Origin: an uncultured Verrucomicrobiota bacterium | GTDB lineage: Bacteria; Verrucomicrobiota; Verrucomicrobiia; Chthoniobacterales; SZAS-18 | Length of the DNA stretch: 6,765 nt | Reading direction: 5' to 3' | NCBI GenBank assembly: GCA_937871685.1 | Contig: CALMOL010000525.1 | Coordinates: 1-6,765, forward strand | Part shown: piece by piece, positions 1 through 5,781 of the stretch | Layout: each line of letters begins with the position of its first letter | Numbering within the stretch: position 1 is the first letter of the stretch | Notes under the pieces: generated by a model | Database searches by the model: none | What the model was told of the DNA's origin: nothing | The model's input: only the letters and a program-made list of their open reading frames with translations | Program-made: the position numbers and the translations under genes

Positions 1-2
1 TC

Positions 3-950
3 GCGCGCGCCGAGACCGACTTGCGCGCCACCCAGGCCGCGATGGCCGCGACCGCGCGGCCGCTGCACCGCAAGTTCTTTCCCGACGTGCCCGAGGACAA
101 GGTTGCCGCGATGGACGCACGCGCCGTCTCGCGTGCCGTGCTCACCAAGCTCTCCGACGACCGCCCGACCAATGAGACCATCGTGACCGAGGCCGGCCGC
201 ACCGTCACCGAGACCACCGCCTTCGTGCGCGAGCGTAATCTCGTGCGCGTGCCCGACGAGCCGCTGCGCGTGATCACGGTGCCCGAGTTTCGCCGCGGCG
301 TGGCGGTGGCCTACTGCGACTCGCCCGGCCCGCTGGAGAAGGGTGGCGAGACCTTCTACGGCATCGAGCCGACGCCGTCGGACTGGCCCGCCCCGCGCGT
401 GGAGACCTTCTTCCGCGAATACAACCGCCACATGCTCCAGGAATTGACGATCCACGAGGCGATGCCCGGCCATTACCTGCAGGGGGCGCACGCCAACGGG
501 TTTCGCGCGCCCACGTTGGTGCGCGCCGTGTTCCAAAGCGGCACGTTCGTCGAGGGTTGGGCCTGCTACGCTGAGCAGGTGATGGCGGAGAACGGCTACG
601 GCGGCCCGGAGGTGAAGATGCAGCAGCTCAAGATGCGCCTCCGCCTCATCATCAACGCCATCATCGACCAAAAGATCCACGCCGGCGCGATGACCGAGCG
701 CGAGGCTCTGGACCTCATGATGAACGAGGGCTTTCAAGAGGAGGGCGAGGCCGTCGGAAAATGGAAGCGCGGGCGCCTGACCTCCGCGCAACTCTCCACG
801 TATTTCGTGGGCACCACCGAGATGCTCGACCTGCGCGAGGCCGCCCGCGCCAAGCTCGGCGCGAAGTTCAACCCGCGCGAATACCACGACGCCATCCTCG
901 CCCACGGCGCGCCGCCGCCGCGCCTGCTGCGCGCGCTGATGGGATGGTGA
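3..950 (+). CDS. DUF885 family protein, C-terminal part (5' end outside window)
   Basis: The frame is open from the first bases of the window, so the gene begins upstream; TTG at 21 and ATG at 42 are internal codons, not convincing starts. The visible 315 codons are about half of a typical DUF885 protein (roughly 600 aa). The family signature is clear: HEAMPGH at 453-473 (H-E-x-x-x-G-H) followed about 26 codons later by EGWACYAEQ at 552-578. This spacing looks like a zinc metallopeptidase site in which the two His and the downstream Glu of EGWA would be ligands. That reading is by analogy with gluzincin peptidases; most family members have no proven substrate. Many DUF885 proteins are exported, but the N-terminus that would show this is missing. 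The C-terminus ends normally at TGA 948-950 with no frameshift. The following gene is 304 bases away across a repeat element, so co-transcription with hrpA is doubtful. Family assignment is firm; enzymatic function is inferred. Confidence 0.88.
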   Translation, partial: ARAETDLRATQAAMAATARPLHRKFFPDVPEDKVAAMDARAVSRAVLTKLSDDRPTNETIVTEAGRTVTETTAFVRERNLVRVPDEPLRVITVPEFRRGVAVAYCDSPGPLEKGGETFYGIEPTPSDWPAPRVETFFREYNRHMLQELTIHEAMPGHYLQGAHANGFRAPTLVRAVFQSGTFVEGWACYAEQVMAENGYGGPEVKMQQLKMRLRLIINAIIDQKIHAGAMTEREALDLMMNEGFQEEGEAVGKWKRGRLTSAQLSTYFVGTTEMLDLREAARAKLGAKFNPREYHDAILAHGAPPPRLLRALMGW

Positions 951-986
951 GGGGAGCAAAGCGATACCGCGTCTGCCCGGTTTGGC

Positions 987-1175
987 TTGCGCGAGGTCAG
1001 GCGCGTTTTGGAGTGCGGGAGCTTGCTCCCGCTTTCCTGCCGATCGCGCCACGGGCCGAGCGAACGACGAGGGGTGCGGTGCGGCGGATCGAAGCTCGCC
1101 GGCTCGCTTTCCAGCCAAGCGGCAGGACAGCGGTGGCAAGCCACCGCACTCCAAAACGCGCCCGACCTTCCGCAA
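987..1175. repeat. MITE/REP-like element with terminal inverted repeats and end hairpins
   Basis: The ends 987-1018 and 1144-1175 are inverted copies of each other, pairing at 29 of 32 positions; the inner 25 bases (994-1018 against 1144-1168) match at 24. Both ends contain the GCGTTTTGGAGTGCGG-type motif in inverted orientation. Each end also overlaps its own perfect 8-bp hairpin: GCGGGAGC-TT-GCTCCCGC at 1015-1032 and GCGGTGGC-AA-GCCACCGC at 1130-1147. A further inner pair, CCTGCCG (1036-1042) and CGGCAGG (1120-1126), extends the symmetry. I see no transposase and no clear target-site duplication. It fills most of the gap between the DUF885 gene and hrpA. ORFs through it are translations of the repeat, not genes. 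From memory, similar 'TTTTGGAGTGCGG' hairpin elements are abundant in Verrucomicrobiota genomes; this was not checked. Structure is seen directly; mobility is inferred. Confidence 0.75.
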
Positions 1176-1183
1176 ATAGTTGG

Positions 1184-1206
1184 AGCAGGGGCGACGCGCC
1201 CCCGCT
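1184..1206. repeat. Small GC-rich inverted repeat upstream of hrpA
   Basis: GGGGCG (1188-1193) pairs with CGCCCC (1197-1202) across a 3-base ACG loop. The stem extends by AGC/GCT (1184-1186 and 1204-1206) after one mismatch. There is no T-run after it, so it is not a standard intrinsic terminator. It lies 48 bases before the hrpA start and just outside the larger repeat element, of which it may be a flanking companion. The rest of 951-1254 shows no promoter boxes or credible small gene. Confidence 0.45.
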
Positions 1207-1254
1207 GGAGCGTGGCCGCGGCGCGGCTACCGGTCCCGCCCGCGTTAGCTCCGC

Positions 1255-4200
1255 ATGGGTCCGATCACCAATCCACCCCCTCAGCCGAACCCCGCGCGGC
1301 GCGAGGAAATCGTCGCCGCGCTGCGAGGGCACCAAGTCGTGGTCGTGGCCGGGGAGACCGGCTCGGGCAAGACCACGCAGCTCCCGAAGATGTGCCTGGA
1401 GGCGGGCCTCGGCGAGCGCGGCCGGGTCGGCTGCACCCAGCCGCGGCGCGTGGCCGCGCTGAGCGTCTCGCGGCGCGTGGCGGAGGAGTTGGGCGTGACG
1501 TGGGGCCGCGAGGTCGGCTGCAAGATCCGCTTCCAGGACGACACCTCGCGCGAGACGCGCGTGAAGTTCATGACCGACGGCATCCTCCTCGCCGAGGTGC
1601 AGTCGGACCCGATGCTTCGCGGATACTCCTGCCTCATCCTCGACGAGGCGCACGAGCGCTCGCTGAACATCGACTTCCTCCTCGGTCACCTCGTCGGCCT
1701 GCTGAAGCGTCGCCCGGACCTCAAGCTCGTTGTCACCTCCGCCACCATCGATACGGAGGCCTTCTCGCAGGCCTTCGGCGGCGCGCCGGTGGTCGAGGTG
1801 TCGGGCCGCTTGTTTCCGGTCGAGATTCGCTACGCGCCGCCCGGCAGCGGGGCGGGGGGGGAAGACGAGGAAGACCCCGGCCACGTCGAGGCCGCCGTGC
1901 GCGCCACGGAGGACGCGCTGATCGAATTCGACGATGGCGACGTGCTCGTGTTCCTGCCCACCGAGCGCGACATCCGCGAGGCCGTGGACGCGCTCGACGG
2001 CCGCCTCGGCGCAGGCTTCGAGGTGCTCGGCCTCTTCGGAAGAATGCCGGCGGGCGAGCAGACGCGCATCTTCTCCCCCGGTCCGCGCCGCCGCGTGATC
2101 GTGGCCACGAACATCGCCGAGACTTCGCTCACCCTGCCGCGCATCGCGTGCGTGGTGGACGCCGGCCTCGCGCGGATGTCGCGCTACCAGCCCCGCACGC
2201 GCACCAAGCGCCTGCCGGTCGAGGCCATCTCGCAGAGTTCCGCCAACCAGCGCGCCGGCCGCGCCGGCCGCGTGCGCGCGGGCACCTGCGTGCGGCTCTA
2301 TTCGGAGGAGGAGTTCAACAAGCGCCCGCGCTGGACGCAGCCCGAGATCCAGCGCGCCAACCTCGCCGAGGTGATCCTGCGCATGAAGGCCTCGCGCCTC
2401 GGCGACATCGAGACGTTCCCCTTCCTCTCGCCGCCGTCGGCCGCCGCGATCCGCGCCGGCTACGCGCTGCTGCAAGAGCTGGGCGCGCTCGACGAGGCAA
2501 ACGTGCTCACGCCGCTCGGCGCGGAGCTGGCGCGCCTCCCGATCGACCCCACGCTCGGCCGGATGCTCCTCCAGGCCCGCCGCGAGGGCGTGCTCGGCGA
2601 GATGCTCGTGATCGCCGCCGGCCTGAGCGTGCCGGACCCGCGCGAGCGTCCCGAGGCGCAGCGTGAGGCCGCGGCGGCGGCGCATCGGAAGTTTGCCGAC
2701 CCAACCTCGGACTTCCTTTCTCTGCTTCGCCTGTGGCGCGCCGCGCCGGCCCCGGATGTGCGCGGCTGGGGCACCGCGCTGCGGAAATTCTGCAAGGCTC
2801 ACTTTCTCTCGCTCGTCCGCATGCGGGAATGGCGTGATCTCCACGGCCAGCTCGGCGATGCCATGGGGGCCCGCGGCGCCGGTGAGTCCGCCGCGCGCGA
2901 CCCTGCCGATGCCATCCACCGCTCGGTGCTCACCGGCCTGCTCGGGCAAATCGCGCTCCGCGAGAAGACGAACTTCTACCGCGCCTCTGGCAATCGGATG
3001 CTCACGGTGTTTCCCGGCTCGAACCTCTTCGAGCGCCGCGACCGGCCCAAGCCGGGCCGCAAGCGCGAGGGAGGCGAGGAACTGCCGAAGGAAGAACCAA
3101 CGCGCCAGCCGCCCTGGATCGTCGCCGGCGAGATCGTCGAGACGTCGCAGCTTTGGGCGCGCACCGTCGGCGGGATCGATCCCGAGTGGGTCGTCGAGCT
3201 GGGCGCGCACCTGTGCGAGTTCCGCTACGTCGAGCCGCATTGGAGTGCGAAGGCCGGCCGCGTCCTCGTCACCGAGCGCGTCCTTCTGCACGGCCTGGAA
3301 GTCTCGCGCCGCTTCGTGGACCACGGCCGCATCAACGCCGCCGAGGCCACCGAACTCTTCATCCGCGGCGCGCTCGTCGGCGAGGAGGCGCGGCTGCCGC
3401 ACCGCTTCTTCGCGGAAAACGCGAAGCTCGTGGCGAAGCTGGAGGAAGGCCTCGTGCGTGTTCGCTCGCGCTGGGCGCACTCGCTGGAGGAAATGCTCTT
3501 CCGGTTCTACGCCGTGCGGATCAAGGACGTCTCGTCGGTGCCGGATCTCAACCGCCTCGTCCGCGAGAGGGTCACGCGCGAGCCAAATTTCCTCATCGCC
3601 ACCGAGACCGACCTCATCGGCGACAACGACGCGGGCTTCGACGCCGCCTTGTTCCCCGCGCAGGCCTCGCTCTCGAACCTCGTTCTCCCGCTCTCCTACG
3701 CCTACGCGCCCGGCGAGGACCGCGACGGCGTGACCGTGCGCGTGCCGCTGCCCGCCGCCGAGCACCTCACGAGCGGCCAAGTCCAGTGGCTCGTGCCGGG
3801 GATGCGCGAGGAGCAGATCACCACGCTGCTGCGCGCCCTGCCCAAGACCCTGCGCAACGCATTGCGCCCGCACCGGCCGGACGCGGCAGCGATCGCGCGC
3901 GAGTTCGACCCCGGCCGGAGCGAGTTCCTGCCTGCGCTGGCGGCGTTTCTCTCAAAGAAGTTCGGCGTCCCCGTGAGTGCCGAGGACTGGCCAGCAAACG
4001 CTCTGCCCGCCCATCTGCGCCCGCGCGTGGAAGTGATTGACGCCAAGCAGCGCACGGTAATCGCCGGCCGCGACCTCGCCGCCGTGCGCGCCGAGGCCGC
4101 GCAGAAGGACGTGCGCACCGGCGCTTGGGACGCCGCCGTGAAGCGTTGGGAGCGGCGCGGCGCACGCGCTTGGGACTTCGGCGACCTGCCGGACGAGATC

Positions 4201-5013
4201 ACCGTGGAGGAGATCGGCGGCGCGCCCGTCCTGGCGTTCCCTGGCTTGGAGCGGAGTGGAGACGCCGTGGACGTGCGCCTGCATCGCCGCCGTGAAGAGG
4301 CCGACGTTGCCTCGCCCGGCGCGGTGCGCCGCCTCGGTGAGCTGGCTCTTGCGCGCGATTTGGAACGCGCCGCGAAGGACTTCACCGCGCTCGGCCGGCC
4401 GGCCGGCCCGAATGCCAAGCCCGACTTCCGCGCCGCGCTCACGCAGCTCGTCGCCAAGCCACCGACTGCCGCTGCCGCCGAATTCACCGCGGAAACGTTC
4501 CAGCGCTCCGGCCGCCAGCACTTGGTGGAAGCGTTGCTCACGCTGGCACCGCTCCGCCCGCTCAGCGCAGCGCGCTATCAGGCGATGATCGAGGCCGCGC
4601 GACGCGGGATCATCGCGACGACGTGGCAGACCGTCGAGCGCGCCAAGCAGATCCTCGCGCAGCGTTCCGCCGTCCTGGCCCAGCCAAAGCGCTATCCGGG
4701 CTTGGAAGCGGATGTCGCCCGGCTCGTGCCGCCGGATTTCCTCGCGCGCACTCCGGCGGATCGGCTGCCGCACCTGCCCCGCTACCTGCGCGCGGTTCAG
4801 GTCCGTGCCGAGCGCGCTGCCCTACACCCCGCGAAGGACGCCGAAAAAGCGAAGCCGCTCGCCGAGTTCAAGGATTGGGAGGCACGCGTCCCTCCCGCGA
4901 ACCGCGAGTCGTTCCGCTGGCTGCTGGAGGAATTCCGCGTGTCCCTCTTCGCTCCCGAGCTAGGAACCGCGCAGCCTGCCTCGGCCGCCCGGCTGCGGGC
5001 GCTGGTGAGTTGA
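1255..5013 (+). CDS. hrpA: HrpA-type ATP-dependent RNA helicase (DEAH box)
   Basis: Complete 1252-aa DEAH/RHA helicase, close to E. coli HrpA in size (about 1300 aa). All core motifs are intact: Walker A GETGSGKTTQLPK (residues 33-45), TQPRRVAA (61-68), DEAH (130-133), SAT (162-164), FLPTERD (233-239), TNIAETSLT (285-293) and QRAGRAGR (332-339). HA2/winged-helix (about 395-500), OB-fold (about 560-660) and the long HrpA-specific C-terminal DUF3418 region (about 690-1250) follow. The DUF3418 region separates it from the shorter HrpB. The family uses ATP to remodel RNA in the cytoplasm, and E. coli HrpA has been linked to rescue of collided ribosomes and mRNA processing. The start is well fixed: an in-frame TAG at 1246-1248 lies only two codons before the ATG, so the protein cannot extend upstream. 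No Shine-Dalgarno is visible. Compared with E. coli HrpA, the roughly 60-70 residues before the core are absent, and a charged insertion occupies residues 594-620. The small secreted gene follows after 59 bases. Confidence 0.97.
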   Translation: MGPITNPPPQPNPARREEIVAALRGHQVVVVAGETGSGKTTQLPKMCLEAGLGERGRVGCTQPRRVAALSVSRRVAEELGVTWGREVGCKIRFQDDTSRETRVKFMTDGILLAEVQSDPMLRGYSCLILDEAHERSLNIDFLLGHLVGLLKRRPDLKLVVTSATIDTEAFSQAFGGAPVVEVSGRLFPVEIRYAPPGSGAGGEDEEDPGHVEAAVRATEDALIEFDDGDVLVFLPTERDIREAVDALDGRLGAGFEVLGLFGRMPAGEQTRIFSPGPRRRVIVATNIAETSLTLPRIACVVDAGLARMSRYQPRTRTKRLPVEAISQSSANQRAGRAGRVRAGTCVRLYSEEEFNKRPRWTQPEIQRANLAEVILRMKASRLGDIETFPFLSPPSAAAIRAGYALLQELGALDEANVLTPLGAELARLPIDPTLGRMLLQARREGVLGEMLVIAAGLSVPDPRERPEAQREAAAAAHRKFADPTSDFLSLLRLWRAAPAPDVRGWGTALRKFCKAHFLSLVRMREWRDLHGQLGDAMGARGAGESAARDPADAIHRSVLTGLLGQIALREKTNFYRASGNRMLTVFPGSNLFERRDRPKPGRKREGGEELPKEEPTRQPPWIVAGEIVETSQLWARTVGGIDPEWVVELGAHLCEFRYVEPHWSAKAGRVLVTERVLLHGLEVSRRFVDHGRINAAEATELFIRGALVGEEARLPHRFFAENAKLVAKLEEGLVRVRSRWAHSLEEMLFRFYAVRIKDVSSVPDLNRLVRERVTREPNFLIATETDLIGDNDAGFDAALFPAQASLSNLVLPLSYAYAPGEDRDGVTVRVPLPAAEHLTSGQVQWLVPGMREEQITTLLRALPKTLRNALRPHRPDAAAIAREFDPGRSEFLPALAAFLSKKFGVPVSAEDWPANALPAHLRPRVEVIDAKQRTVIAGRDLAAVRAEAAQKDVRTGAWDAAVKRWERRGARAWDFGDLPDEITVEEIGGAPVLAFPGLERSGDAVDVRLHRRREEADVASPGAVRRLGELALARDLERAAKDFTALGRPAGPNAKPDFRAALTQLVAKPPTAAAAEFTAETFQRSGRQHLVEALLTLAPLRPLSAARYQAMIEAARRGIIATTWQTVERAKQILAQRSAVLAQPKRYPGLEADVARLVPPDFLARTPADRLPHLPRYLRAVQVRAERAALHPAKDAEKAKPLAEFKDWEARVPPANRESFRWLLEEFRVSLFAPELGTAQPASAARLRALVS

Positions 5014-5016
5014 AGG

Positions 5017-5061
5017 GCCGCTTCGCGGCGCCAGCGATTTCCCCCATCGCGCGAAGCGCGG
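5017..5061. other. Tandem short hairpins between hrpA and the secreted-protein gene
   Basis: Two small perfect stems follow the hrpA stop: GCCGC-TTC-GCGGC (5017-5029) and CGCGC-GAA-GCGCG (5048-5060). An alternative pairing, GCGAT (5034-5038) with ATCGC (5046-5050), competes with the second stem. No T-tract follows any of them, so a classical intrinsic terminator is not supported. They may modulate 3'-end stability or be chance products of GC-rich DNA. The second stem ends about 12 bases before the next start codon and could partly occlude ribosome entry. Confidence 0.3.
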
Positions 5062-5072
5062 ATACTCCCCGC

Positions 5073-5645
5073 ATGCACCGCCTTCTTCCGGCCTTTCTTT
5101 GCGTTCTCGTTTTCCACTCCGCCCGCGCCGCCGAGTTGCCCGCGGCGCAGGACTACGCCGCCTTCACGGTGGAGCGGTCTGCGCCGGGCACAGGCTGGAC
5201 GCTGCGGCCCGAAGAGCAGACGCCTACCGAGGCGCTCATCCAACGCGACCCATGGGCTCCGGGCGCACGCGCGCACGTCTTCGCGTCATCGAAGGCCGCC
5301 TCTATGCCGAACGAAGATGCTTCTTCCGCGGCTCTCCTGGCGCAGGTGAAATCCCTCCAAGTCCGCGCGCTCAAAGGTGCCAAGCCCCCGGAATTCTCGG
5401 CCGAGGCCGGGGAGTTCCAAGGCCGCCCGGCGGCGTTCTTCCGCAGCGTGGCAACCCTTGATGGTCGCCCGGCCGGCGGCGGCCCCGAGGTGCGCGTCGT
5501 CACTCGCGGGGCGTATGTCCGCGTCCCGGGCAAGTCACGCGGCCTCACGGTGATCCTCTACGTCGAAACGCTCCCTGCCGGGACCGAAGAAAAGGCGACG
5601 GACCAGGAAGCGAGGGCTTTCCTGGAAAAGGTGAAGCTGAAGTGA
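5073..5645 (+). CDS. Small secreted/periplasmic protein of unknown function
   Basis: A 190-aa protein that I do not recognise. The first 19 residues form a clear Sec signal peptide: a basic start (MHR), a hydrophobic core LLPAFLCVLVF and an ARA cleavage site, predicted cut between residues 19 and 20. There is no lipobox and the only cysteine (residue 10) lies in the signal, so the mature protein is a soluble cysteine-free protein of about 171 residues. It has alternating beta-like stretches (RAHVFAS, AAFFRS, EVRVVTRGAYVRV, LTVILYVETL) and a final helix (DQEARAFLEKVKLK). This loosely recalls DcrB/PsbP-like folds, but that is a guess. The ATG at 5073 was chosen because it immediately precedes the signal peptide; the same frame continues upstream inside hrpA but as a nonsensical Arg/Ala-rich shadow. 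No strong Shine-Dalgarno is seen. It sits 59 bases after hrpA and may be read through from it, with no functional link implied. Confidence 0.82.
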   Translation: MHRLLPAFLCVLVFHSARAAELPAAQDYAAFTVERSAPGTGWTLRPEEQTPTEALIQRDPWAPGARAHVFASSKAASMPNEDASSAALLAQVKSLQVRALKGAKPPEFSAEAGEFQGRPAAFFRSVATLDGRPAGGGPEVRVVTRGAYVRVPGKSRGLTVILYVETLPAGTEEKATDQEARAFLEKVKLK

Positions 5646-5655
5646 CCGAGGTGGG

Positions 5656-5776
5656 TCGTGAATGGTGAGCCGAGCGAAGCGAGACAGCTAGGGCGAGCGG
5701 AGCAATCGTGGATAGTGTCGTCGCGAGCGTGCATCCAGGCTTGCCACGATTCACCATTCACGATTCACGATTCACC
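5656..5776. repeat. Second structured intergenic repeat, 13-bp inverted arms
   Basis: TCGTGAATGGTGA (5656-5668) is perfectly inverted as TCACCATTCACGA (5751-5763). Inside, ATCGTGG (5705-5711) pairs with CCACGAT (5744-5750), with GGAT (5710-5713) and ATCC (5733-5736) adding to that nested stem. The right arm merges into a tandem heptamer array. The interior contains GCCGAGCGAA (5669-5678), a 10-base string also present inside the first repeat element (1055-1064), hinting at related or co-evolving elements. The element fills nearly the whole gap between the secreted-protein gene and purL. No protein is encoded; short ORFs across it on both strands are repeat translations. Structure is seen directly; its mobility or regulatory role is unknown. 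Confidence 0.7.
5745..5776. repeat. Tandem 7-bp repeat (CACGATT)x4 before purL
   Basis: Four consecutive heptamers are seen: CACGATT (5745-5751), CACCATT (5752-5758), CACGATT (5759-5765) and CACGATT (5766-5772), then a partial CACC (5773-5776). One unit differs by a single base. The left arm of the surrounding element carries the complementary AATGGTG (5661-5667). The array is AT-richer than its surroundings and stops five bases before the purL start codon, so it lies where a ribosome binding site would normally be. Confidence 0.75.
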
Positions 5777-5781
5777 GTCCC

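Noticed and set aside
987..1175. CRISPR array or insertion sequence
   Set aside because: There are only two inverted ends, no regularly spaced direct repeats, and no transposase coding capacity.
982..1179. Possible 65-aa small protein upstream of hrpA
   Set aside because: It is the translation of the inverted-repeat element from end to end, including both hairpins; no ribosome site and no protein-like composition.
987..2666. 559-codon + strand frame overlapping the start of hrpA
   Set aside because: Out-of-frame shadow of hrpA with Arg/Ala/Pro-dominated composition and no motifs.
997..3873. Very long open frame on the minus strand (958 codons) antisense to hrpA
   Set aside because: It is the mirror of the strong GC-rich codon bias of hrpA, is Arg/Ala/His/Gly rich, has no recognisable domain, and also reads through the repeat element. 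hrpA on the + strand has every expected motif.
5017..5061. Intrinsic terminator after hrpA
   Set aside because: The stems are short (5 bp) and no T-run follows; listed only as hairpins.
4623..5072. Upstream extension of the secreted-protein frame into hrpA
   Set aside because: The extension is an Arg-rich shadow of the hrpA C-terminus; the signal peptide begins exactly at the ATG at 5073, which is a far better start.
5741..5769. TTGCCA as a -35 box for purL
   Set aside because: No acceptable -10 hexamer 16-18 bases downstream; the region is explained by the heptamer array.
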